A stretch of 64,000 bases of DNA, from the NCBI RefSeq assembly GCF_002954665.1, contig NZ_MSCM01000001.1, positions 759,786 through 823,785 of the forward strand, in the 5' to 3' direction. Below the pieces are notes generated by a model. The model saw only the letters and a program-made list of their open reading frames with translations, was not told where the DNA came from and did no database searches. Shown here one piece after another: positions 8,775 to 17,315 of the stretch (position 1 is the first letter of the stretch; every line of letters starts with the position of its first letter). Source of the stretch: Polaribacter glomeratus (GTDB lineage Bacteria; Bacteroidota; Bacteroidia; Flavobacteriales; Flavobacteriaceae). Both the position numbers and the translations under genes were made by a program.

Positions 8775-8865
8775 AGCTATTTCCTGCTTTACACTATATC
8801 TTTTTTTATAAGGTTTCTGCTTCACAGAAATCTTATAAAAAAAGGATGTCGTTTCAATCAGGGCT
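8775..8865 (+). repeat. Dispersed intergenic hairpin repeat, copy 1
   Basis: A compound element. The left arm begins AGCTATTTCCTGC. The core is a 19-bp stem (8801-8819 with 8825-8843, one G-T pair, loop of 5), and the right arm contains TTTCAATCAGGGCTA. A second copy with matching arms sits at 35578-35680 in the other orientation. The core has a T-run on one arm and an A-run on the other, so it could act as a bidirectional terminator between the convergent genes here. From memory, similar elements are common in flavobacterial intergenic regions. Confidence 0.7.
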
Positions 8866-8970
8866 ATGCATTTATTGAATTTCATTCATAATTTAAAACC
8901 TATTTATTTTTTTGAGATTATCAAGGTTTAGAATTTTATTTTAAATGAAACTCAATTTAAGAGAAAATTT

Positions 8971-9822
8971 TTATTTTAAAACTAAATTAAGCCATTCATC
9001 TGGTTTTTCTAACATAGGAAAATGTCCACAGTTATCTATCCAAAACAGTTTGTTATTTGGTATTTCTAGAGTTAATAGTTCTGCAATAACAGCTACCGCA
9101 ACAGGGTCATTTTTGGCCCAAATAATTTTTGTAGGTATTGTAGTTTCTTTCAAAGCACCAATCCATCTATGCCAAAAAGTATAACGTTCATTTATATAAT
9201 TTGATAAAAAATGAATTACTTTTCTACCGTGATTATATTCTAACATAAACCACATCTCTTGCAACTCGCCATTGGTGGCTTTACTTTTATCAAAATAAAC
9301 ATTTCTTAAATTTTTTCTATAAAGAGGGTAATTGGTTAATTTGGCAATCCATTTTCGGGTAATTTTATTTCTTAATAATTTCTGAATCATTCTAAGCTTA
9401 GACAGTTCAATGTGCATAGAACCATTACAAAGAATTAGTTTTTCTATTTGTAAATTAATTTGTTGTTTGTTGTGTCTGGCTAAAATTTCTGTAGCAACAC
9501 TTGTTCCGTAATCATGCGCCAACAACGTAATATTTGTTAATTTTAATTGTTTCCAAAGTTGTAGGGCAACATCGGCTTGTTCAATTAAAGAGTAGGAGTA
9601 ATCTACAGGTTTATCAGAAAAACCAAAACCTAAATGATCGTGAATAATAACTCTGTAATGTTTGCTTAATTCTGGTAAAGTTTTATAGTAATCATAAGAA
9701 GAAGTTGGATAACCGTGCAGAATAACAAGCGTTTTTTTTAAGTGTCCTTTGTCAATAACAAAAACATCATTGCCAAAAACAGATATTAATTTACCTTTAT
9801 TTTTCCAATCTAAATAATTCAC
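8971..9822 (-). CDS. MEST-like alpha/beta hydrolase, copy 1 (Asp nucleophile)
   Basis: A 283-aa alpha/beta hydrolase. The oxyanion segment is HGYPTSSYDYY. The nucleophile elbow HDYG has Asp104 rather than Ser, as in epoxide hydrolases and haloalkane dehalogenases. The acid is D239 (AKNDPVA) and the base H267 (NCGHFPMLEKP), so the triad is complete. The pattern GYPTSSYDYY, GFGFSDKP and LLAHDYG closely follows the vertebrate MEST/PEG1 family. It is the third gene of a tandem triplet transcribed from about 11621. The substrate is unknown; epoxide or haloalkane hydrolysis is possible from the nucleophile alone. No signal peptide is seen. Confidence 0.88.
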   Translation of the reverse strand: MNYLDWKNKGKLISVFGNDVFVIDKGHLKKTLVILHGYPTSSYDYYKTLPELSKHYRVIIHDHLGFGFSDKPVDYSYSLIEQADVALQLWKQLKLTNITLLAHDYGTSVATEILARHNKQQINLQIEKLILCNGSMHIELSKLRMIQKLLRNKITRKWIAKLTNYPLYRKNLRNVYFDKSKATNGELQEMWFMLEYNHGRKVIHFLSNYINERYTFWHRWIGALKETTIPTKIIWAKNDPVAVAVIAELLTLEIPNNKLFWIDNCGHFPMLEKPDEWLNLVLK

Positions 9823-9855
9823 AAAATAAGTAATAATTAATTTTTAGTAAATATT

Positions 9856-10740
9856 TTACGCTTTTAAAATTGCTTCTACCCATTTTTCTGGACTTTCTAA
9901 CATTGGGTAATGCCCACAGTTTTCAATCCATAAAATTTCTATATCTTCATTTTTATCAGCTAAAGTGTTAGAATTAGCATTAATGTTTGTAGTATCCTGT
10001 CTTCCTAAAATTAGTTTTATAGGAACCTTATTATCATTTAAAGCCTTTACCCATCTATGCCAAAAAATTTTACGCTCTCTAATATAATGGCTTATAAAAT
10101 TTATAACATCTCTACCTTTATTTAACTCTAATTGATGCCACATTTCTATTAGTTCTGTATCAGAAATTTTAGTTTCATCAAAGAAAGCCTCTTTAATAGC
10201 TTTCTTATACATACCAAAAGAAGCCAACATTGCAATAAGTTTTTTAGAAACATGCTGGTTTACTTTTTTATGATAATCTAAATAACAGGAATGATCGATA
10301 GTCATATTACCATTACCTAGTATATATTTTTCTATCGTAATATCTATTAAGGAATAATTTTGTCTTGCTATAATTTCTTGTGCAACTTCTGTACCATAAT
10401 CATGCGCAAAAAGTGTAATATTATTTAAGTTTAGTAATCTACACAGTTCTAAAACACAATCTGCTTGATCTATAGTTGTAAAATATTGTTTATCAAGTTT
10501 TTCTGAAAATCCAAAGCCAACAAAATCTAATAGAACAACTCTGTAATGTTTGCTTAATTCTGGTAAAACTTTGTAATAATCATAAGAAGAAGTTAGATAA
10601 CCATGCAAAATTACTATGCATTTTTGATGATTACCAATGTCTATCGTAAAAATTTCTTTGTCAAAAACAGGGATTAAAACTCCTTTTTTTTCCCAATCAC
10701 TAGAATTCATAACCATGGTGTTGTCTATTGAAACATTCAT
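9856..10740 (-). CDS. MEST-like alpha/beta hydrolase, copy 2
   Basis: A 294-aa paralogue of its neighbours. Nucleophile Asp114 (AHDYG), candidate acid D249 (GRQDTT) and base H277 (NCGHYPMLESP) are retained. The oxyanion motif is altered, HGYL in place of HGYP, and the SDKP stretch reads SEKL. The acid loop has a short insertion compared with copy 1. An ATG ten codons downstream (MNSSDWEKKG) aligns better with the paralogues and could be the true start. It sits 5 bp after copy 3 and 33 bp before copy 1. It is probably active but with a changed substrate range. Confidence 0.86.
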   Translation of the reverse strand: MNVSIDNTMVMNSSDWEKKGVLIPVFDKEIFTIDIGNHQKCIVILHGYLTSSYDYYKVLPELSKHYRVVLLDFVGFGFSEKLDKQYFTTIDQADCVLELCRLLNLNNITLFAHDYGTEVAQEIIARQNYSLIDITIEKYILGNGNMTIDHSCYLDYHKKVNQHVSKKLIAMLASFGMYKKAIKEAFFDETKISDTELIEMWHQLELNKGRDVINFISHYIRERKIFWHRWVKALNDNKVPIKLILGRQDTTNINANSNTLADKNEDIEILWIENCGHYPMLESPEKWVEAILKA

Positions 10741-10745
10741 AATTA

Positions 10746-11621
10746 TTATCTTTTGGATTCATTAATATTAAAAACTAAATTTAACCAGTTTGTAGGATTT
10801 TCTAGTATAGAAAAATACCTTTCATTTTCAATCCAATCAAGATTTTCGTTAATTTCTTCTGTAGCTAAAACAATCGCAATTTCTTTAATTGCAACGGGAT
10901 CACTTTTTTCCCAAATAATTTTAACAGGAATTTCCGAGTTTTTTAAAGCCTCTGTCCATCGATGCCAAAATGTATAGCGCTCATTTATAAAGTTACTTAA
11001 AAGCAGAATTTCATTTTTGCCCTCTGAAGTATCTAATTTATCCCAAACTTTATTAATGTCATAATTTGTATGAATTTCTGGGTTTAAATTTTTGTTTTTA
11101 AACTTGTCTTTAATTTTTTTAAACCCATAATTTGTTAGCCTTGCAATGTATCTTCCTAATTTTTTGTCTTTTAGTAATTTATCCATATTTCTTAAATGCA
11201 AATATTCAAGTCTCATGCTGCTATTACATAAAATTATACGTTTTATCTTTAAAGGAATAAGATTATGGTTTTTTCTACTTAAAATTTCTTTGGCAACAGA
11301 AGTTCCGTAATCGTGTGCTAAAATAGTTACCTCTTTAAGGCCTATTTTATGCCATAATTGTAGTGCAAAATCAGCTTGATCAATTAAAGAATAGGTATAA
11401 GATTTAGGCTTGTCAGAAAATCCAAAACCTAAATGGTCATGAATAACAACTCTATAATGTTTGCTTAATTCTGGTAAAATTTTTGAGTAATCATAAGAGG
11501 ATGTAGGGTAACCATGTAAAATAACAATGGTATCTAAGGATGAACCTTCATCAATAACAAAAATATTTTGATTTGCAACGGAATAAAATTTACCTCTGCT
11601 TTTCCAATCTTCTGCAGTCAT
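10746..11621 (-). CDS. MEST-like alpha/beta hydrolase, copy 3, catalytic His replaced
   Basis: A 291-aa paralogue and the first gene of the triplet. Oxyanion HGYPTSSYDY, nucleophile Asp104 (AHDYG) and acid D241 (EKSDPVA) are intact. The base loop, NCGHFPM in copy 1, reads NERYFSI here, which puts Tyr269 where the catalytic His should be. The reading frame is open throughout, so this is substitution and not a frameshift. The central cap region is also more divergent (KDKFKNKNLNPE). In Asp-nucleophile hydrolases the His activates water to release the covalent ester, so this copy may trap substrate, bind ligand, or be inactive. Confidence 0.85.
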   Translation of the reverse strand: MTAEDWKSRGKFYSVANQNIFVIDEGSSLDTIVILHGYPTSSYDYSKILPELSKHYRVVIHDHLGFGFSDKPKSYTYSLIDQADFALQLWHKIGLKEVTILAHDYGTSVAKEILSRKNHNLIPLKIKRIILCNSSMRLEYLHLRNMDKLLKDKKLGRYIARLTNYGFKKIKDKFKNKNLNPEIHTNYDINKVWDKLDTSEGKNEILLLSNFINERYTFWHRWTEALKNSEIPVKIIWEKSDPVAIKEIAIVLATEEINENLDWIENERYFSILENPTNWLNLVFNINESKR

Positions 11622-11687
11622 AATTGTTATGGGGGTTAATTATTAACTTAATTATATACCATAAAGGTACAATTTTTTAGGTAACTT

Positions 11688-11893
11688 TTATTTTTTAAAT
11701 GTTAAAACTTTATGAAAATTATCATGTAAAATTTTGTTTAATTTTAATATCGCTTTCTTTAAATATTTAATTGCGTCTTTAACAATGGTTATTTTTATTT
11801 TTTTTAGCAAATCTTTTAAGCTAATCAAATTTTTGTTGACAGTTTCATTTATATAAATTGTAGTTTCTGTCTCTAGTTTTACCCTTTTTTAGT
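11688..11893 (-). pseudogene. Open remnant without a start codon, probable decayed gene 3' part
   Basis: On the minus strand this stretch stays open for about 65 codons (LISLKDLLKKIKITIVKDA and KAILKLNKILHDNFHKV lie within) and ends in TAA, but it has no in-frame ATG. The composition is lysine-rich and helical. I recognise no family. It may be part of the same decayed gene as the fragment at 11913-12089, in a different frame. An AT-rich chance frame cannot be excluded. Confidence 0.3.
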
Positions 11894-11912
11894 GGTCTAT
11901 TAATTCTATTAA

Positions 11913-12089
11913 TTACACAAATTTTTTAGCATTAGTTAAATTCATGATTTTATCTAAAGCATCCTCCACACCAAATACATTTTTCTAAGTTAAATAATAA
12001 TCTATAAATTGCTTTAATTGTTCTATTTGTGCATGATTTCTTGTAACAATGTAGTGAATTTTATGTAGTTTTGAAATATTGTAATTCGT
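11913..12089 (-). pseudogene. Decayed coding fragment with an internal stop
   Basis: The minus strand reads as ordinary protein (LHKIHYIVTRNHAQIEQLKQ, then a stop at 11987-11985, then KNVFGVEDALDKIMNLTNAK and a final TAA). The residue pattern and the continuation past the stop suggest a broken gene and not noise. I do not recognise the family. It fills part of the 584-bp gap between the hydrolase triplet and priA. Confidence 0.4.
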
Positions 12090-12095
12090 ACAAAT

Positions 12096-12140
12096 GTCAG
12101 TTCGAGTAATTTTGCCTTTAGGCGATATTGTATCGAAAAC
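12096..12140. repeat. GTTCGAG-type intergenic repeat
   Basis: GTCAGTTCGAG at 12096-12106 is followed by a small GCC-TTTA-GGC hairpin and then TATCGAAAAC at 12131-12140, an imperfect return arm. I recall elements of the form CAGTTCGAG ... TATCGAGAAC as common between genes in flavobacteria; only one copy is visible here. Confidence 0.45.
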
Positions 12141-12205
12141 TTTTTTAAAGATGACTTCCTGATACTGTTTTACCTATTTAAATTTCACAAGAACCCAAAG
12201 TGACA

Positions 12206-14647
12206 ATGCATTTTATAGACATTATATTACCCATTCCAATTCAGAAAACATTTACGTATTCTGTAACCGAAGATGAAGCAACTTTTTTGCAAAAAGGAAT
12301 GCGTGTTGCTGTATCTTTTGGTAAAACTAAAATGTACACTGGCTTGGTTTTTAACATCCATCAAACTGCACCAATTTTATACGAGGCTAAAGAAATTCTA
12401 CAAATTCTTGACGAAAAACCAATTGTTAACGAGCTTCAATTAAAACATTGGCAGTGGATTGCAAATTATTACATGTGTTCTTTAGGTGATGTTTACAGGG
12501 CTTCTTTACCGTCTGCTTTTTTGTTAGAAAGCGAAACTATTTTGTATAAAAATGAGGCTTTTTTAGACGAATCTATTTTGGCTGATGATGAATTTTTAAT
12601 TTTTGAAGCATTACAGCATCAATCTCAATTAACCATTCATCAAGTTGCAGATATTTTAGGTAAGAAAAAAGTAATGCCTACTGTAAATGAGTTGATAAAA
12701 AAATCGGCTATCTATATTAAGGAAGAAATTTACGAACAGTACAAACCAAAATTGGTAAAATACATTCGTTTACACGCTAATTATAATAATGATGATGCTT
12801 TAGGAAATTTGTTAGAAGAATTATCAAATGCAAAAAAACAACGAGAAGCGGTTTTTGGTTTCTTTCAATTATCATCAACTAAAAAACCTATAAAAGCAAA
12901 AGAGTTAGAAAAAAAAGCAAAAGTTTCGCAATCAATTTTAAAGTCTTTAGTCGATAAAAATATCTTTGAATTTTATCACATTCAAACAGACAGAATTCAA
13001 TTTAAAGGCGATACAAATGATTTAAAAGTGTTGAACGAATTTCAACAAAAAGCGCTTTTAGAAATTAAAGAAACCTTTAAAGAAAAAGACGTAACACTTT
13101 TACATGGAATTACAAGTTCTGGTAAAACAGAAGTTTATACAAAGTTAATTCAGCAAGTTTTAGACCAAGGCAAACAAGTTTTATTTCTGTTGCCAGAAAT
13201 TGCCTTAACCACACAAATTATTACCCGTTTACAAGTTTATTTCGGAGACCAAATTTCTGTTTTCCATTCTAAATATTCTATGAACGAAAGGGTAGAAGTC
13301 TGGAATAATGTTTTAGAAAATAAAACAAAAGCACAAATCATTTTAGGTGCAAGATCTTCCATTTTTTTACCATTTTCTAATTTAGGATTAATTGTTGTTG
13401 ATGAAGAGCATGAAACTTCTTACAAACAATTTGAGCCTTCGCCAAGATATAATGCACGCGATGCAGCTATTGTTTTGGCTAAAATTCACAAAGCAAAAAT
13501 TGTATTAGGTTCTGCAACGCCGTCTTTAGAAAGTTACTATAACGCGCAACAAAAAAAATATGGATTTGTCGAATTAAACCGACGTCATGGAAATGTTTTA
13601 TTACCAAAAATTGAATTGATTGACGTGAAAGAAAAGCATCGAAAAAAGGAAATGAATGGCCATTTTTCTGATCGAATGCTCAAATTAATTCAGGATGCTT
13701 TAGACTTAAAAGAACAGGTAATCTTATTTCAAAATAGACGTGGATTTTCGCCAGTTGTGGAGTGTAAAACATGTGGAGTATCGCCACAATGCCCTAATTG
13801 TGATGTAACGCTTACGTTTCATAAATTTAGAAGCGAATTGCGTTGTCATTATTGTAATTATCAAAGAGCAATGCCAAATAGTTGTGGTGCTTGTGGTAGT
13901 AATACTTTAGATACTAAAGGTTTTGGTACAGAGCAAATTGAGTTGGAATTAAAAGAACTTTTCCCTGATTTTAAAATTGGACGGATGGATTTAGATACCA
14001 CTCGCGGTAAATTTGGATATCAGAAAATAATTGGCGCTTTTGAAGCCAGGGAAATTGATGTTTTGGTGGGTACACAAATGTTATCAAAAGGATTAGATTT
14101 TGACAATGTTACTTTAGTAGGTATTTTGAATGCAGATTCTATGTTAAACTTTCCAGATTTTAGAGCACACGAGCGTGCGTATGACATGATGGTACAAGTT
14201 TCTGGAAGAGCGGGTAGAAGTAAAAAACAAGGAAATGTGGCGATTCAAACTTACAATCCTTTTCATAAAATATTGCAGCAAGTTTCTACCACAAGTTACA
14301 CAGAAATGTACAAAGAGCAGTTGCAAGAACGCTGGCAATATAAATATCCGCCATATTATCGAGTGATAAAAATTACTTTAAAACACAAAGATTATAACAA
14401 AGTTGATAGCGGCGTTAATTGGCTTTTTAAATCGTTATACAATTCTTTTGGTGAAAATGTTTTAGGACCAACTGCACCAGCAGTTTCACGAATTAGAAAT
14501 CAGTTTATAAAGAACATTGTAATTAAAATTCCGCCAAAACAGAATTTAGCAAATACTAAAAATCATGTTTTAAAAATTAGAAATTCGTTTGAAGCAGTAA
14601 AAGACTTTAGACCAATTCGGTTTATTATAGATGTAGATGCGTATTAA
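12206..14647 (+). CDS. priA: Primosomal protein N' (replication restart helicase PriA)
   Basis: An 813-aa helicase that reloads the replisome at stalled forks. The N-terminal DNA-binding domain begins MHFIDIILPIPIQKTFTYSV. Walker A is GITSSGKTEVY (about residue 300) and the DEEH box follows. The zinc module has eight cysteines in four pairs (CKTCG, CPNC, CHYC, CGACG) within about residues 520-570. Motifs V-VI (GTQMLSKGLDF, QVSGRAGR) are present. A GTG two codons upstream (12200) is possible, but ATG 12206 matches the usual N-terminus. Confidence 0.96.
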   Translation: MHFIDIILPIPIQKTFTYSVTEDEATFLQKGMRVAVSFGKTKMYTGLVFNIHQTAPILYEAKEILQILDEKPIVNELQLKHWQWIANYYMCSLGDVYRASLPSAFLLESETILYKNEAFLDESILADDEFLIFEALQHQSQLTIHQVADILGKKKVMPTVNELIKKSAIYIKEEIYEQYKPKLVKYIRLHANYNNDDALGNLLEELSNAKKQREAVFGFFQLSSTKKPIKAKELEKKAKVSQSILKSLVDKNIFEFYHIQTDRIQFKGDTNDLKVLNEFQQKALLEIKETFKEKDVTLLHGITSSGKTEVYTKLIQQVLDQGKQVLFLLPEIALTTQIITRLQVYFGDQISVFHSKYSMNERVEVWNNVLENKTKAQIILGARSSIFLPFSNLGLIVVDEEHETSYKQFEPSPRYNARDAAIVLAKIHKAKIVLGSATPSLESYYNAQQKKYGFVELNRRHGNVLLPKIELIDVKEKHRKKEMNGHFSDRMLKLIQDALDLKEQVILFQNRRGFSPVVECKTCGVSPQCPNCDVTLTFHKFRSELRCHYCNYQRAMPNSCGACGSNTLDTKGFGTEQIELELKELFPDFKIGRMDLDTTRGKFGYQKIIGAFEAREIDVLVGTQMLSKGLDFDNVTLVGILNADSMLNFPDFRAHERAYDMMVQVSGRAGRSKKQGNVAIQTYNPFHKILQQVSTTSYTEMYKEQLQERWQYKYPPYYRVIKITLKHKDYNKVDSGVNWLFKSLYNSFGENVLGPTAPAVSRIRNQFIKNIVIKIPPKQNLANTKNHVLKIRNSFEAVKDFRPIRFIIDVDAY

Positions 14648-14803
14648 ATAAGTGAGCAGTATTCATTAAATCAGCATACAGTCTGCATGTTAGTTAGAGC
14701 CCATTCAAGAACTATTTATAAAAGTCTAAATTTTTTCTGGTAAAGTTGTTAACGATTTTAAAAATGAGAGTTTACAACAACTAAATCTAAACAAAAGTTC
14801 GTT

Positions 14804-16444
14804 TTAAAGAGAACGGCTATTTAATTTTAATAATTGCATTTTTACATTCTGTAAATTAAAATCAAACACAGCTATTTTTTCACTTTGATTTGGTCTTCCC
14901 CAATTATAATAAGTTGTAATTTTAAAAATTGTTGGTTTTTGTTGCTTGTTTCCTAAATAAGTGAGATTAATTAGCCAATTTCCTTTTTTTAAATCTTTGA
15001 TAAAAATTTCTTTAGAGGTATAACCTTTCATTTTCTGATCAATAATTAAATCGTTATTGTTGTTAGCAGAATTTTCAGCATCATAAGTGAGTAAATTAGG
15101 ATTCACAAATTCAAGAATAAATTCTGCTTCAGAAGTATTCCATTCAAATACCACTCTAACATCACTTTCAATATTTTTGGTCGGATTATTTATTTTAATT
15201 TTTCTACGACTACTTTGTTCTTCTTTATCAAGATTATAAGCAGCTATTATTTCTGAAGTTAAAATTTCGCCGATGTCATTATCTTCAATTTTAAAACCTT
15301 TATTTAGGTAATAATTATAAGCAAACCACACATCTCTATATTCTTTTAAAATTAAAAAAGTATTTGCTAAATCCCTGTAAGATTGTGAATATCTAGGCCT
15401 TAATTCTATTATTTTCTTGTAGACTGATAAAGCTTTTTCGTGTTCATTTAGTTCTTGATATTTGTAAGCAATTCCCTTTAAATCTTCAGGGTTATTAGCC
15501 GATGAGTTTTCAAAATCTGAAAGTACTTTTAATAAATTATTTTTATCAAACTTTTCTTTTTTAAAATAATTAAATATGATAAAATGATAATTAGTTTCAT
15601 TTTTATATTTTGAGTATTGATTTAAATAGATGTTTAGTGCTTCTGTAGACTTTGCTCTTTTTGGATATTCGTCTAAATACGTTGGCGTATCAATTTTTAT
15701 TTTTTTGTATTTAGTAGCATCATTTGCATAATAATCTGCATCTAAAAAGTAAAAATTATTATAATTAATATTTTTTATTGTGTCATAATCAATTGTAGTT
15801 TTTACTCTAATAACAAAACCAGTTTCTACTGTATTTATTACAAAAACCTCTTTTACTTCAGAGGTATAAACAGGTAACGGAATATCAAAAAGAATACCAT
15901 CAAAAATCCATATAGCGGGTCCATCTAATTCTTGTCCTTTTATGTACAAAACTTCTTCTGCAAATTCGTTAATTCGAATTCTCAAATCAGGAATTTTATC
16001 TTGAATGGCTTTTGTTAAAGAAGTAGCATTTTTATTTAAACTATCTCCGGCAATCTGCGTAATCATATATGCAGCATTATAGTCACCAATAGTTCCGCCT
16101 CCTAATTTTAAAGTCTTATTAAGCCGTAACTCTTCTCTAGTGTTTTCAATTTTCATGCCGATGTTAAGAACACTAGTAACTTCTTCAACTAACACCCAAA
16201 CTTTTTTTAATCCAACATAACTAAAACGTAGAGTTTCTCCGGGTTTTGCTTTAATACTGTAAAATCCTTTAAGATCTGTAACAGTATATCTCATAGTGCT
16301 ATCAACAAAAACAGTAACATTTGACAGTTGTTTGTTTTGATATGATATAAAACCTGAAATTGTTCTATATTCAGCTTCTTTTTCTGTTTGTGAACATAAA
16401 AAAAAGGGTATTAATAGCAAGAAGATTAATAGTTTTTCTTTCAT
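14804..16444 (-). CDS. Exported protein with carboxypeptidase-regulatory-like, plug-like and TPR regions
   Basis: A 546-aa protein with a signal peptide ending near PFFLCSQ. Residues about 25-95 form a CarboxypepD_reg-like beta sandwich (TVTDLKGFYSIKAKPGETL, FSYVGLKK). Next comes a stretch like a TonB receptor plug (LTKAIQDKIPDLRIRINEF, then IWIFDGILFDIP), but no beta-barrel follows. Instead there are TPR-like helices (ALSVYKKIIELRPRYSQSYR) and a C-terminal beta domain. It looks like a surface or periplasmic scaffold derived from a TonB-dependent receptor. Function unknown; it is monocistronic. Confidence 0.8.
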   Translation of the reverse strand: MKEKLLIFLLLIPFFLCSQTEKEAEYRTISGFISYQNKQLSNVTVFVDSTMRYTVTDLKGFYSIKAKPGETLRFSYVGLKKVWVLVEEVTSVLNIGMKIENTREELRLNKTLKLGGGTIGDYNAAYMITQIAGDSLNKNATSLTKAIQDKIPDLRIRINEFAEEVLYIKGQELDGPAIWIFDGILFDIPLPVYTSEVKEVFVINTVETGFVIRVKTTIDYDTIKNINYNNFYFLDADYYANDATKYKKIKIDTPTYLDEYPKRAKSTEALNIYLNQYSKYKNETNYHFIIFNYFKKEKFDKNNLLKVLSDFENSSANNPEDLKGIAYKYQELNEHEKALSVYKKIIELRPRYSQSYRDLANTFLILKEYRDVWFAYNYYLNKGFKIEDNDIGEILTSEIIAAYNLDKEEQSSRRKIKINNPTKNIESDVRVVFEWNTSEAEFILEFVNPNLLTYDAENSANNNNDLIIDQKMKGYTSKEIFIKDLKKGNWLINLTYLGNKQQKPTIFKITTYYNWGRPNQSEKIAVFDFNLQNVKMQLLKLNSRSL

Positions 16445-16691
16445 AATTGTGTTTCTAATAAATGTTTAAAATAATGAAATTTATGTAAATATATAAGACT
16501 AAAAATAAAATAAGTGCTAATTATAAAAACAGTATACTTTTTTCTGAAATTCTAAATAGTATTGAGTCTTCGTGAAATTATCTGTTATATTAAAAAGACT
16601 TTAAGATGCTGTTTTTTTGCTATCATACATCAACTTATTTTCAATTATTAAAAGTATTTATAAAAAAGGTAAAATTTATTTTTACATCAAG
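16445..16691. other. Gap with no gene seen, upstream of the ECF sigma promoter
   Basis: AT-rich sequence between divergent genes. I see no coding pattern, repeat or RNA. The promoter signals of the sigma factor gene begin at 16692. Confidence 0.5.
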
Positions 16692-16727
16692 GCAACCTTT
16701 TTAAAACTTTTGGAGTCTATATATTTG
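16692..16727 (+). promoter_or_regulatory. Composite promoter of the sigma factor gene: ECF-type plus housekeeping -7
   Basis: GCAACC (16692-16697) and GTCTA (16715-16719), 17 bp apart, have the AAC ... GTC form typical of ECF sigma promoters and suggest autoregulation. Immediately downstream, TATATTTG (16720-16727) matches the Bacteroidetes housekeeping -7 box. The first candidate start codon, TTG 16746, lies 18 nt further on. Confidence 0.5.
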
Positions 16728-16745
16728 TAAGGCAGTTAAAATAAA

Positions 16746-17315
16746 TTGAGAATCTTGAAAATTATATCATTACATAACAACCAAACATCGCTTATTAAAA
16801 AAGCGTTAACCAACAGCAGAGAAGCTCAGCAACAATTGTTTGAGCAACATTCTCCTAAAATGTTGGGTGTTTGTAGACAATATGTAAAAGATAACCATCA
16901 TGCAGAAGATTTGCTTTTACAAGGATTTTTAAAGGTTTTTACCAATTTACACAAGTTTAAAAACGAAGGTAGCTTTGAAGGTTGGATACGAAGAATTATG
17001 GTGAATACCTGTATTTCGTATCTACGCAAAAAAAACTTGATAGAGCTGTATGATGAAGACTATGTTTTTAATGATGCAGCAACAGAAAGTTTAGAAAACA
17101 CTTCTGTAGAAGACATTCAAAAACTGATTGATAGATTGCCAGACGGTTACAAAATGGTGTTTAATTTATTCGCCATAGAAGGGTATAAACATTCGGAAAT
17201 TGCAGAACAATTAGGTATTTCTGAAAGTACATCAAAATCGCAATTATTTAAAGCACGTAAATTATTGCAAGAGAATTATATTAAAATGAATAAGACAATT
17301 AATGGAGACAAATAA
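16746..17315 (+). CDS. ECF-type RNA polymerase sigma factor
   Basis: A 189-aa sigma-70 family protein with only regions 2 and 4. Region 2 runs from LFEQHSPKMLGVCRQYV through EDLLLQGFLKVF to GWIRRIMVNTCISYLR. Region 4 is LPDGYKMVFNLFAIEGYKHS plus AEQLGISESTSKSQL, which ends in a DNA-binding helix-turn-helix. The start is TTG at 16746 or at 16755; the latter gives MKIISLHNN, a common form. It overlaps the next gene, a single-pass membrane protein, by 14 bp. That layout is typical of a sigma factor with its membrane-bound regulator. Confidence 0.92.
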   Translation: MRILKIISLHNNQTSLIKKALTNSREAQQQLFEQHSPKMLGVCRQYVKDNHHAEDLLLQGFLKVFTNLHKFKNEGSFEGWIRRIMVNTCISYLRKKNLIELYDEDYVFNDAATESLENTSVEDIQKLIDRLPDGYKMVFNLFAIEGYKHSEIAEQLGISESTSKSQLFKARKLLQENYIKMNKTINGDK

